Positions 1 to 6,520 of a DNA stretch of 8,529 nucleotides are shown here, one piece after another. Made by a program: the position numbers and the translations under genes. Below the pieces are notes generated by a model. That model was not told where the DNA came from. It did no database searches and worked only from the letters and a program-made list of their open reading frames with translations. Numbering within the stretch: the stretch's first letter is position 1; every line of letters begins with the position of its first letter. This DNA comes from an uncultured Anaerococcus sp. (GTDB lineage Bacteria > Bacillota_A > Clostridia > Tissierellales > Peptoniphilaceae), in contig CABTWT010000046.1 in NCBI GenBank assembly GCA_902488555.1, positions 1-8,529 on the forward strand, given 5' to 3'.

Positions 1-1100
1 AAAGATGCTAAAAATGCTATATATAAAATTGTTGGTAAATTTATGTGTACTTTTTGAAGTAAAAGATCCAAAATTAAACCAATTACAGTAATACCAAATA
101 ACCAAAGCATTCCAACTAAAATATCTGCAATAGTTGAACCTGATCCCATTCTAATACTTGAAATATAAAGACCAGCTATAGAAATTACTGCTGTTATACA
201 TAAAACTCCTAAATATTTTGAAAGAGTTTTTCCAAAGCTTAAAGTTGCTTCCTTTTCATCCTTTTTTTCAATATGACGAGTTGGAGCAAGAGCAGCTTTT
301 TCTGCTTCATATTTTTCTTTCCCTTTACAAATTTTATATAACCATTCTGCTAAAGGAATTCCAAGGAAAAATGCAACATAAACTGTATCAACTGCTGATA
401 ATACTTGACTTGTAGCACCATATCCCATTAAAGCTTGTTCTTTTTCTGGAAAAGCTTCAATAATTGGAGCAATAGCTCCACTCATCATAGATGCAGATCC
501 AGTTCCTGCAGCCATAGATAATGATTCAGGACTAAACCATGGAATATTTACAAAAATTGATGAAATTATAGAAAATGCAATTGTTCCAAGAAGTGTTCCT
601 GTTATGTATGAACCCATAACTCCACGACCTTCTGGAGAATCTAATCCATATAAATTTGCAACAATTCCAAGTCCTTCTTCTCTAGAAATAGAAAAACCAG
701 AACCAATAGCTGTTCTATCCATTTTAAATACAAAAACTGCAATTGGAATAGAAATAAAAATTGTACCAAGGTTACCAAATTCTTGTAAGATTAAAGCAGG
801 GCCTGCCTTAATAACAGTAGAAATATTTGGTCCAATAGCTGTTGCCATAAAAGCAATCAAGAACAAACAAGAAATGCTGACATATTCACCAGCTCTTGCC
901 ATATCACGTTCTGAAATAGAACTTTTACTTAGTCTACGAGCTACAATAATTCCAATAATAAGTGCGTAGATCATTGGTAGAAGCTTAAATTTAACAATTC
1001 CAAGATCAAACGGAATAATTCCAATAGCTTCTGCTGCAATAACTACTAATAAAATAATAATATGTAGTCTCATATCAGTAAGAATACTTTTCTTTTTCAT
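1..1100 (-). CDS. DUF3100-like integral membrane protein, 3' end cut by window edge
   Basis: An open minus-strand frame runs from an ATG at 1100-1098 to the window edge: 366 codons, no stop, so the C-terminus is missing. The start is supported by a strong AAGGAGG (1106-1112) five bases upstream. The protein is very hydrophobic. Likely membrane segments lie near residues 12-30, 38-54, 74-92, 108-126, 163-186, 230-252, 296-314 and 325-348, with a charged cytoplasmic-looking loop at about 256-290. Conserved-looking blocks are AGPALILQEFGNLGT (99-113), LDSPEGRGVMG (153-163) and AAGTGSASMMSGA (197-209). From memory these resemble DUF3100 membrane proteins, which I recall as roughly 400-450 residues. 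The family's function is unknown to me; the topology suits a transporter, but no substrate can be assigned. It is a single gene behind its own promoter (1210-1238), separate from the housekeeping cluster. Gene certainty is high; the family name is recognised from memory only. Confidence 0.85.
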   Translation of the reverse strand, partial: MKKKSILTDMRLHIIILLVVIAAEAIGIIPFDLGIVKFKLLPMIYALIIGIIVARRLSKSSISERDMARAGEYVSISCLFLIAFMATAIGPNISTVIKAGPALILQEFGNLGTIFISIPIAVFVFKMDRTAIGSGFSISREEGLGIVANLYGLDSPEGRGVMGSYITGTLLGTIAFSIISSIFVNIPWFSPESLSMAAGTGSASMMSGAIAPIIEAFPEKEQALMGYGATSQVLSAVDTVYVAFFLGIPLAEWLYKICKGKEKYEAEKAALAPTRHIEKKDEKEATLSFGKTLSKYLGVLCITAVISIAGLYISSIRMGSGSTIADILVGMLWLFGITVIGLILDLLLQKVHINLPTILYIAFLAS

Positions 1101-1124
1101 TTTTACCTCCTTATGTAATTAACC

Positions 1125-1150
1125 GAAAAGGCAAATGAACAAACCTTTTC
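1125..1150 (-). promoter_or_regulatory. Leader hairpin upstream of the DUF3100-like gene
   Basis: In the predicted leader, GAAAAGG (1125-1131 on the plus strand) and CCTTTTC (1144-1150) can pair as a 7-bp stem with a 12-base loop. It ends about 12 bases before the Shine-Dalgarno. No T-run follows on the minus strand, so it is not an intrinsic terminator. It may affect mRNA stability or ribosome access, or may be incidental. I do not recognise a known riboswitch class in this leader. Confidence 0.35.
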
Positions 1151-1166
1151 TTAAAACTGATTTGTC

Positions 1167-1178
1167 ACTTTAATCTGT
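1167..1178. repeat. 12-bp direct repeat, copy 1 (promoter-proximal leader)
   Basis: ACTTTAATCTGT occurs here and again, identical, at 1300-1311. This copy lies about 30 bases inside the predicted transcript of the DUF3100-like gene. With flanking bases it forms an imperfect dyad (GATT...AATC, 1159-1175). Possible operator half of a pair flanking the promoter. Confidence 0.45.
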
Positions 1179-1209
1179 AAAAATCAAGCTTACAAACCGT
1201 CCAATGAAT

Positions 1210-1238
1210 AGATTAGCATCTATAATGTTATTTGTCAA
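1210..1238 (-). promoter_or_regulatory. Sigma-A-like promoter of the DUF3100-like gene
   Basis: Minus strand: a perfect -35 TTGACA (1233-1238), a 17-base spacer, and a -10 TAATCT (1210-1215) preceded by TGC, which makes an extended -10. The predicted start is near 1202-1204, giving a leader of about 100 bases before the ATG at 1100. It is the best promoter match in the window. The transcription start is inferred. Confidence 0.8.
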
Positions 1239-1290
1239 TAAAGTAAAAAGAAATATTTTTATCATTTATTTATAAAAATGCTTAGAAATT

Positions 1291-1311
1291 GATTAATATA
1301 CTTTAATCTGT
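1291..1311. repeat. 12-bp direct repeat, copy 2, inside a GATTAA/TTAATC dyad
   Basis: This is the second copy of ACTTTAATCTGT (1300-1311), 133 bases from the first and about 60 bases upstream of the -35 element. It overlaps a clean dyad with arms GATTAA (1291-1296) and TTAATC (1304-1309) around a 6-base spacer. This fits a dimeric regulator site, but the AT-rich context raises the chance of coincidence. Confidence 0.45.
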
Positions 1312-1313
1312 TT

Positions 1314-1333
1314 TAATTATTTCAAAATAATTA
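1314..1333. repeat. 20-bp near-perfect palindrome, first of three in a row
   Basis: Arms TAATTATTT (1314-1322) and AAATAATTA (1325-1333) are perfect 9-base inverted repeats around a 2-base centre. It abuts the next palindrome with no gap. Composed almost only of A and T, so it could be a regulator site, a cruciform-prone element or chance. Confidence 0.5.
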
Positions 1334-1351
1334 TAGAAATTATAATTTCTA
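1334..1351. repeat. 18-bp perfect palindrome
   Basis: TAGAAATTATAATTTCTA equals its own reverse complement over all 18 bases. It lies about 96 bases upstream of the -35 of the DUF3100-like gene and directly abuts the 1314-1333 palindrome. Candidate operator for a dimeric DNA-binding protein; no regulator gene is present in the window. Confidence 0.55.
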
Positions 1352-1354
1352 CTT

Positions 1355-1367
1355 ATCTATTATAGAT
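1355..1367. repeat. 13-bp palindrome, third of the series
   Basis: ATCTAT, a central T, then ATAGAT form a perfect odd-length palindrome three bases beyond the 18-bp one. Short and AT-rich, so weak alone; noted because it continues the series of dyads. Confidence 0.35.
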
Positions 1368-1379
1368 TTTTATACAAAA

Positions 1380-1508
1380 CATTTATTAAGAAATATCATA
1401 TAACTTTTTCTAATTAAGAATTAATCATATGTAAAATTCATGAGCTAAGAACTCTTTATAAGTATATAATTTGATAAAATAAATTAAATTTGTATTCTAA
1501 AATAACTA
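1380..1508. other. AT-rich spacer with no supported gene
   Basis: Between the palindrome series and the putative coding remnant the sequence is very AT-rich, with frequent stops in all frames. A TATAAT at 1465-1470 on the plus strand has no acceptable -35 at the right distance. I see no RNA gene or recognisable element here. Confidence 0.5.
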
Positions 1509-1660
1509 AAAGACGGAGAAACTTTCTTTGGATCTGAACTTATTAATAAGCTTAATAAATTCAAAAAATGAGTCAAGCAATAATTGGAAACTGGTATGAT
1601 AATTTTCTATATTATTTCATAGATAAATTTTATACAAGAGATATTTTCAAAAGAGATTAA
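1509..1660 (+). pseudogene. Possible decayed 3' end of a plus-strand gene
   Basis: The plus strand has a protein-like stretch reading KDGETFFGSELINKLNKFKK (1509-1568) that ends in TGA at 1569-1571. A minus-one shift in the six-A run at 1563-1568 would continue it as MSQAIIGNWYDNFLYYF... for 30 codons to a TAA at 1658-1660. That stop lies immediately before the hairpin terminator at 1661-1689. Stops close the first frame upstream (TAA at 1503-1505), and no full-length gene exists. The simplest reading is the eroded tail of a gene once transcribed toward the right and using that terminator. I cannot name the family. It could instead be unselected AT-rich spacer with chance frames; the 30-codon frame alone lacks a Shine-Dalgarno. 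Confidence 0.3.
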
Positions 1661-1689
1661 AAAACATCTAGAATAAAACTAGATGTTTT
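1661..1689. terminator. Hairpin terminator after the 171-residue gene, possibly bidirectional
   Basis: AAAACATCTAG (1661-1671) pairs with CTAGATGTTTT (1679-1689) as an 11-bp stem around a 7-base loop. On the minus strand the stem runs into six Ts followed by AAT, a good intrinsic terminator for the 1679-2194 gene, whose TAG stop is built into the stem. On the plus strand the stem is followed by CTTTTATAT, so it could also stop rightward transcription from the putative remnant. Confidence 0.75.
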
Positions 1690-2194
1690 CTTTTATATAC
1701 TTCAAAGCATCGCGTTTTCCCTTGCTATTAGCTATGGGAAAGACTCCTATAGCAAATAATAGTATAAGAAATGAATTAAAGTATTTGATATATTCTTCAT
1801 GAATTATCGTATTGCCTTTGAATAAGAAATAGAAACTTAGGCTTAATATAATTATTAAAATCCCAATAATAAAATCACGTCTAAAAATCTTATTAACCTC
1901 TATATACCTATCATCCACATAATCATAAGCTGCAACAGTATACTTTGTCTTGTTAGCTTGCTTAAGAGAGCTGATTTTATAATTACTTACTACTATCAAC
2001 AATAATCCAAGGGCTGCAATAATTATAGTTGGTATGTATTTATTTTCTGCTTGTTGACTTTCAATGATAATCAAAGGTATAGATGATATAATAACTAATA
2101 AAATTCCTATAGATAAAAATAATGTTGCAAGATTGTAATTTTTGATAAATTTTTTCGCTACACTTGTATCCTTATAATTTGAAATATCTGCCAT
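1679..2194 (-). CDS. Hypothetical four-helix membrane protein, 171 residues
   Basis: Not recognised. The start ATG has AAAGGAG (2200-2206) five bases upstream, which supports the call. Four hydrophobic segments are visible at about residues 21-43, 53-73, 107-126 and 137-155. The N-terminal 20 residues are polar, a basic loop lies at about 72-106 (rich in K, R, Y and D), and the tail is short and basic (157-171). There is no cleavable signal peptide, metal site or catalytic motif that I can see. It stands alone, between the lysS terminator and its own terminator at 1661-1689, so it is probably a monocistron. An exact TATAAT at 2213-2218 is too close to the Shine-Dalgarno to be a comfortable -10; a weaker pair, TTGCTA with GATACT 18 bases on, lies just upstream. 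Function unknown; the small tetraspan layout alone does not identify a role. Confidence 0.8.
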   Translation of the reverse strand: MADISNYKDTSVAKKFIKNYNLATLFLSIGILLVIISSIPLIIIESQQAENKYIPTIIIAALGLLLIVVSNYKISSLKQANKTKYTVAAYDYVDDRYIEVNKIFRRDFIIGILIIILSLSFYFLFKGNTIIHEEYIKYFNSFLILLFAIGVFPIANSKGKRDALKYIKENI

Positions 2195-2300
2195 AATAAC
2201 TCCTTTAAGGAAATTATACCCCAGTATCTTTGATTTATAGATTTTTTAGCAAAAATGTATATATAATAATTTAACAAGGAAATTTAAAATAAAATCCATT

Positions 2301-2335
2301 AAAAAACTTCCTAATCTTTTGGAATTAGGAAGTTT
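2301..2335 (-). terminator. Strong intrinsic terminator of the coaX-dus-greA-lysS operon
   Basis: A 12-bp perfect stem, AAACTTCCTAAT (2304-2315) with ATTAGGAAGTTT (2324-2335), and an 8-base loop. On the minus strand it ends in six Ts (2306-2301). It begins 7 bases after the lysS stop codon and marks the end of the operon. Confidence 0.88.
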
Positions 2336-2342
2336 AATCTGC

Positions 2343-4235
2343 TTATTCTATTTTTGCTCCTGCTGGTATTCTTTTGCTTACCATTAGAACATTTAGACCT
2401 TCTTCGCCATTTTGTTCGTGGACGGCTGATAGAATCATACCGTTAGATTCTTCTCCCATCATAGCTCTTGGTGGAAGATTTACTATAGCTACAAGGTTTT
2501 TGTCTATTAATTCTTCTGGCTTATAGTATTGTTTGATACCAGATAGGATAATTCTATCTTCTCCACTACCATCATCCAAGGTGAATTTTAATAGTTTCTT
2601 TGATTTTGGTATTTCTTCACAATTTTTAACTTTAACTACTCTAAAGTCACAAGCAGCAAAATTATCAAAATCTATATCATCATAGAATTCTTCTGTTTTT
2701 ACACCTGTAAAATCTATAACTTCTTCTTCGTGATCAAGAGTTTGAACACTTGCTTCTTTGTTTTCAACAGCGTTTTTGCCTGTTGGCTTCATTGTTGGGA
2801 ATAGCAATACGTCACGGATTGAATGTTGGCCTGTTAGAAGCATTATAACCCTATCTATGCCTATACCTAGACCACCTGTTGGAGGAAGTCCTACTTCTAG
2901 AGCATTTACAAAGTCATAATCCATCATTTGAGCTTCATCGTCACCTTTTTCGCGTTTTGCAACTTGAGCTTCAAATCTTTCCCTTTGGTCAGCTGCATCA
3001 TTAAGTTCTGAGAATGCATTTGCCACTTCTTTTCCGTTGATGAAGGCTTCAAACCTATATGTTAATGATTTGTCGTCATTCTTTCTTTTTGCAAGTGGTG
3101 ATATTTCCACTGGATAATCTATGATAAATGTTGGTTGGATAAGTTTTTCTTCTACAAATTCTTCAAAGAATTCTGCAATGATTTCTCCACGGCTTTCCTT
3201 AACTTCAACATTCTTCTCTTTAGCTATTGCTACTGCATCTTCATAGCTTGTGATTTCGTTAAAGTCTATACCTGTTTCTTCTTTGATGGCATCAATCATT
3301 GGAAGTCTTCTCCATGGTGCCTTTAGTTCGATTTCATTACCATCATATTCGATACTTGTTTTGCCAAGTACATTTGTAGCTACAGTTTCTATCAAATGCT
3401 CAGTAATTTCCATCATATCATCGTAGTCAGCATATGCTTGGTATAGTTCCATAGCTGTATATTCTGGGTTATGAGTTGCATCCATTCCTTCATTTCTGAA
3501 CATCCTGCCCATTTCATATACTTTGTCAAAGCCACCAACGATTAGTCTCTTTAGGTAAAGTTCGTTGGCAATTCTTAGATACATATCTATATCTAGGGTA
3601 TTGTGGTGGGTGATAAATGGACGAGCTGTAGCTCCACCTGCTATTGTGTTTAATATAGGTGTTTCTACTTCCAAAAATCCTCTATTATCCAAGAATTTTC
3701 TGATTTCAGAAATAATTTTGCTTCTTAGTACAAAAACTTCTTTTACTTCAGGATTTACTATAAGATCAAGATATCTTTGTCTATAACGTAGGTCTGGGTC
3801 TTTTAGGCCGTGCCATTTTTCTGGAAGCATTTGTAAAGACTTTGTCAATAATTGAGGTGTGTGTGTTTCTATTGATATTTCACCTTGGTTAGTTTTGAAA
3901 ACTTCACCTTCTACTCCAACTATATCACCAATATCGTATTTTTTAACTTCTTTGAACTCATCGCCAATTACATTTTTACGGTTTACAATTTGGATGATTC
4001 CACTTTCATCTTGGATATCCATAAAGCTCATATTACCATGACCACGTTTAGCCATAATACGACCAGCTATTCTTGCTGATTTGCCCTCAAATTCGTCAAA
4101 ATTATCTTTGATTTCTTTTGATGGTGTACGGTCTTTGAAATTGACAATTTCATGAGGGTCTTTGCCATTTGCTTTTAATTCTTCTAGCTTTTCCCTCTTA
4201 ATTCGTAGCATTTCATTTAAATCTTGATCTGTCAT
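2343..4235 (-). CDS. lysS: Lysyl-tRNA synthetase (class II) with fused C-terminal tRNA-binding domain
   Basis: Charges tRNA-Lys with lysine in the cytoplasm. The N-terminal OB-fold anticodon-binding domain spans about residues 53-130. The class II catalytic core follows: motif 1 near FLEVETPIL (187-195), motif 2 [20 protein letters not shown] (246-265), and motif 3 [12 protein letters not shown] (455-466) with its arginine at 462. The core ends near LLFPTMKP (477-484). Bacterial LysRS is usually about 490-500 residues; this one is 630. The extra part is a linker (about 485-518) and a domain at 521-630 with [20 protein letters not shown] (530-549), [20 protein letters not shown] (565-584) and [19 protein letters not shown] (586-604). 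These are the hallmarks of the EMAP-II/Trbp111-type tRNA-binding OB domain normally found at the C-terminus of MetRS. The start has AAGGAG (4241-4246) five bases upstream, overlapping the greA stop region; the gap to greA is 12 bases. No T-box leader is possible in so short a gap. Last gene of the operon. Confidence 0.96.
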   Translation of the reverse strand: MTDQDLNEMLRIKREKLEELKANGKDPHEIVNFKDRTPSKEIKDNFDEFEGKSARIAGRIMAKRGHGNMSFMDIQDESGIIQIVNRKNVIGDEFKEVKKYDIGDIVGVEGEVFKTNQGEISIETHTPQLLTKSLQMLPEKWHGLKDPDLRYRQRYLDLIVNPEVKEVFVLRSKIISEIRKFLDNRGFLEVETPILNTIAGGATARPFITHHNTLDIDMYLRIANELYLKRLIVGGFDKVYEMGRMFRNEGMDATHNPEYTAMELYQAYADYDDMMEITEHLIETVATNVLGKTSIEYDGNEIELKAPWRRLPMIDAIKEETGIDFNEITSYEDAVAIAKEKNVEVKESRGEIIAEFFEEFVEEKLIQPTFIIDYPVEISPLAKRKNDDKSLTYRFEAFINGKEVANAFSELNDAADQRERFEAQVAKREKGDDEAQMMDYDFVNALEVGLPPTGGLGIGIDRVIMLLTGQHSIRDVLLFPTMKPTGKNAVENKEASVQTLDHEEEVIDFTGVKTEEFYDDIDFDNFAACDFRVVKVKNCEEIPKSKKLLKFTLDDGSGEDRIILSGIKQYYKPEELIDKNLVAIVNLPPRAMMGEESNGMILSAVHEQNGEEGLNVLMVSKRIPAGAKIE

Positions 4236-4247
4236 TTTCGCTCCTTT

Positions 4248-4721
4248 TTAATTGATGCCTTTTACAGTAAAGTACATTTTTCCATTTGGTGTAACTACTT
4301 CAACTCTGTCATCTACTTTCTTACCCAATAGTGCTGCACCAACTGGTGATTCGTTTGAAATAAATCCTTTTACTGGATCACTTTCTGCAGTACCTACGAT
4401 TTTGTAGTCCAATGTTTCATCAAACTCTTCGTCAAAAACTGTTACAGTATTGCCCACTCCTACTACATCGGAGTTTAGGTCAACTTCTATAGTTTTTGCA
4501 TTTCTAATCATATCTTCAACTTTTGCTATACGACTTTCAACTTCACCTTGTTCATTTTTAGCTTCGTCGTAGTCAGCATTTTCTGATAAGTCTCCAAAAG
4601 ATCTTGCAATTTTGATTTTTTCTGCTATTTCTGGTCTTCTTTTTGTTTTAAGATATTCCAGTTCATCTTCTAGCTTTTCTAGGTACTCTTTTGATAAAAT
4701 TACTTCTTTATTCTCTGCCAT
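4248..4721 (-). CDS. greA: Transcription elongation factor GreA
   Basis: Rescues backtracked RNA polymerase by entering the secondary channel and stimulating cleavage of the transcript 3' end. Length 157 is typical. The N-terminal coiled-coil hairpin covers about residues 8-78. Its tip carries [18 protein letters not shown] (41-58), with the acidic residues D44 and E47 matching the pair (D41/E44 of E. coli GreA) that holds the catalytic magnesium. The C-terminal FKBP-like domain follows (about 84-157), including [20 protein letters not shown] (114-133), which is characteristic of GreA. The start overlaps the end of the dus gene by 14 bases, with GAGG (4728-4731) six bases upstream inside dus, so translation is probably coupled. 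Placement just before lysS is common in Firmicutes. Confidence 0.96.
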   Translation of the reverse strand: MAENKEVILSKEYLEKLEDELEYLKTKRRPEIAEKIKIARSFGDLSENADYDEAKNEQGEVESRIAKVEDMIRNAKTIEVDLNSDVVGVGNTVTVFDEEFDETLDYKIVGTAESDPVKGFISNESPVGAALLGKKVDDRVEVVTPNGKMYFTVKGIN

Positions 4722-5685
4722 TTTCTTCCTCTAAAACATCCTTATATTCATCTAACAAACTAAATATTTCATCTTTAGTTTTTAGTGTATTTACTTTTTC
4801 TCTAACTTTCGTAGCGTTTGGAAGGCCCTTTATGTACCATCCAACGTGCTTTCTCATTTGATTTACTACTAATCTCTCATCCTTATATAGCAAGGAGAGC
4901 TCGTATTGTTCTCGTATTTGATCAACTATCTCAGATGGGCTGACTTTTTGATAAGAACCATTTGCCAAATAATCTTTGATATATTTGAACAAGAATGGAT
5001 TTCCCATGGCTCCTCTCGCAAGCATGACTCCATCAGCTTTTGTGACATCCATTATATTGATAAAATCTTCTACTGTAAAGACATCACCATTTGCTATTAC
5101 TGGTATCTTTAGATTTTCTTTTAATGTTCTTATATCTTCCCAGCTAGCCTTGCCTTGGTAGTGTTGGTCTCGTGTCCTTGCGTGAAGAATGACATAATCA
5201 ATGCCGTTAGATTCACAAATTTTACCAACTTCTAGGTAGTTTTTGTGACTATCATCTACTCCAGTTCTAAACTTTACATTTACTATCTTATTGGTCGATT
5301 TTCTCAAAGTTTTTGTTATTTTGTCTACCTGGTCTAGGTCCTTCATAAGGGCAGAACCCTCACCATTTTTAAAAATCTTTGGCGCTGGACATCCCATATT
5401 AAAACTTATTTCTCTTACATTTTCTAGCGGATTTATCTTTTCTTTTACTGCCTTTTCAATTCTTTCTAGGTCTCTACCAAAAATTTGTATATTGGCATGT
5501 TTTTCCTTATCTGAAATAAACATTATCTCGTCAGTTTGTTTATTATCAAAGGCCATGGCATTTACACTAACCATTTCAGTAAAAGTTTTGTCTGCTCCGT
5601 ATTTTTCACAAATAATGCGAAAAGCAACATCTGTTACCCCTGCAAGGGGAGCTAGCATTATTTCTTTATTTCTTGTTTCGCTCAT
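4708..5685 (-). CDS. dus: tRNA-dihydrouridine synthase, DusB-like
   Basis: FMN-dependent reductase that converts uridine to dihydrouridine in the D-loop of tRNA. The 325-residue protein has an N-terminal TIM barrel opening with [14 protein letters not shown] (10-23). The catalytic cysteine is C99 in [18 protein letters not shown] (96-113). FMN/substrate positions are visible at K138 (VKFRTG), H168 ([15 protein letters not shown], 168-182), NGDV (199-202) and [13 protein letters not shown] (221-233). A helical C-terminal tRNA-binding domain follows (about 250-320). The set of motifs best fits the Gram-positive DusB group, but the target uridine cannot be read from sequence. The chosen ATG overlaps the end of coaX by 20 bases and has only a poor Shine-Dalgarno (AAGAA), pointing to coupling. 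An alternative ATG at codon 10 (5658), seven bases past the coaX stop, would remove the first barrel residues but cannot be fully excluded. Confidence 0.93.
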   Translation of the reverse strand: MSETRNKEIMLAPLAGVTDVAFRIICEKYGADKTFTEMVSVNAMAFDNKQTDEIMFISDKEKHANIQIFGRDLERIEKAVKEKINPLENVREISFNMGCPAPKIFKNGEGSALMKDLDQVDKITKTLRKSTNKIVNVKFRTGVDDSHKNYLEVGKICESNGIDYVILHARTRDQHYQGKASWEDIRTLKENLKIPVIANGDVFTVEDFINIMDVTKADGVMLARGAMGNPFLFKYIKDYLANGSYQKVSPSEIVDQIREQYELSLLYKDERLVVNQMRKHVGWYIKGLPNATKVREKVNTLKTKDEIFSLLDEYKDVLEEENGRE

Positions 5686-6451
5686 AAATAATTCTTAGAC
5701 CATCTAGCATCAAATCAGGCTCGATGATATTAATATATTTTGATTCTATAGAAATAAGCTCAGAATATCCACCAGTTGCAATAACATTTATATCACCATC
5801 TACATGATAGTTACTGCGAAGCTCTTTCATAATTTGTTCAACTAGACCATCAATCATTGATATATAACCAAAAACTATACCAGCATTCATACTTTCTGAT
5901 GTGGTTGTAGCAATTGCACTCTTTGGCTCTCTAAGCTCAATTTTTGGTAATTGAGCAGTTGATCCAAACAAGCCATCTTGGGCAATCTTTATACCCGGTG
6001 CTATTGAACCACCAAGGTATGCTCCATCTTCGGTAATTACATCAAAGGTTATAGCTGTACCCATATCCACTATGATAGATGGACCGCCGTATTTGCTGAA
6101 AACCGCAACAGAATCAACAATTCTGTCAGCCCCAACTTCTCTTGGAGAGTCATAGTCTATTGTTATTCCTGTATCAGTCTTATAATCAACTATTAAAGCC
6201 TCTCTGCCAAAAAGTTTTCTATTGCAAGACTGCCAATTATACATTATATCTGGTACAACTGAAGAAATAATTGTATCTTCTATTTTGTCCTTATCAACAT
6301 TGTGAACGCCGAACATATTAAAAAGGGTAGCTACCAATTCATCGCTAGTACGCTTTAAATTTGTAGCCACTCTATACCTAAATAATAATTCATCTTTATC
6401 AAATACACCGAGAACTGTATTTGTATTTCCTATATCTACTACAAGTAACAT
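5666..6451 (-). CDS. coaX: Type III pantothenate kinase
   Basis: Phosphorylates pantothenate to 4'-phosphopantothenate, the first step of CoA synthesis. The type III (CoaX) enzyme belongs to the ASKHA fold and is known to be insensitive to CoA feedback and to need a monovalent cation. The 261-residue length is typical. Motifs in order: nucleotide-binding DIGNTNTVLGVF (6-17); SSVVPD (63-68); the substrate-side GADR (107-110), with the catalytic aspartate D109; DMGTAITFD (129-137); GGSIAPG (147-153); TTTSESMNAGIVFG (182-195); and ATGGYS (225-230). The start has AAGGAG (6457-6462) five bases upstream. It is the first gene of a tight coaX-dus-greA-lysS unit, probably with its own promoter at 6492-6519. 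A dyad at 6461-6490 lies between that promoter and the start. Confidence 0.96.
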   Translation of the reverse strand: MLLVVDIGNTNTVLGVFDKDELLFRYRVATNLKRTSDELVATLFNMFGVHNVDKDKIEDTIISSVVPDIMYNWQSCNRKLFGREALIVDYKTDTGITIDYDSPREVGADRIVDSVAVFSKYGGPSIIVDMGTAITFDVITEDGAYLGGSIAPGIKIAQDGLFGSTAQLPKIELREPKSAIATTTSESMNAGIVFGYISMIDGLVEQIMKELRSNYHVDGDINVIATGGYSELISIESKYINIIEPDLMLDGLRIIYERNKK

Positions 6452-6460
6452 CTTTTCTCC

Positions 6461-6490
6461 TTAGAGTAAATCACTAAAATTTAACTCTAA
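6461..6490. promoter_or_regulatory. Inverted repeat overlapping the coaX transcription start and Shine-Dalgarno
   Basis: TTAGAGT (6461-6467) and ACTCTAA (6484-6490) are perfect 7-base arms around a 16-base spacer; two more pairs match just inside. One arm touches the coaX Shine-Dalgarno, and the other sits just downstream of the predicted -10. It suits an operator covering the start point, or an RNA hairpin if transcription enters from upstream. No T-run follows, so it is not a terminator. Confidence 0.45.
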
Positions 6491-6491
6491 T

Positions 6492-6519
6492 ATAATACGA
6501 CAAAATCTGATAAAATCAA
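6492..6519 (-). promoter_or_regulatory. Predicted promoter of the coaX operon
   Basis: Minus strand: -35 TTGATT (6514-6519), a 16-base spacer, and -10 TATTAT (6492-6497). The predicted start is near 6485, about 34 bases before the coaX ATG. It sits in the 69-base gap after the small membrane-protein gene, where no terminator is visible, so read-through from upstream may also feed coaX. Confidence 0.55.
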
Positions 6520-6520
6520 G

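Noticed and set aside
218..415. 65-codon plus-strand open frame
   Set aside because: It is antisense to the left-edge membrane-protein gene, which has an unbroken 366-codon frame with a strong start.
604..969. 121-codon plus-strand open frame
   Set aside because: It lies wholly inside the DUF3100-like gene on the opposite strand, has no ribosome site, and its composition is the antisense shadow of a hydrophobic protein.
1101..1660. CRISPR array, tRNA or insertion-sequence remnant in the gene-poor stretch
   Set aside because: Repeats are short and not regularly spaced, no cloverleaf or CCA-type ends are visible, and no transposase-like or terminal inverted-repeat structure was found.
2213..2218. 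Perfect TATAAT upstream of the 171-residue gene
   Set aside because: No acceptable -35 lies 16-18 bases away, and the start point would fall on the Shine-Dalgarno, leaving almost no leader. Not called as a promoter.
4236..4247. Possible T-box or leader control of lysS
   Set aside because: The gap to greA is only 12 bases, filled by the Shine-Dalgarno; no room for such an element, and none seen before coaX either.
5291..5698. 135-codon plus-strand open frame
   Set aside because: It is antisense to the highly conserved dus gene, with no start signals; a shadow frame.
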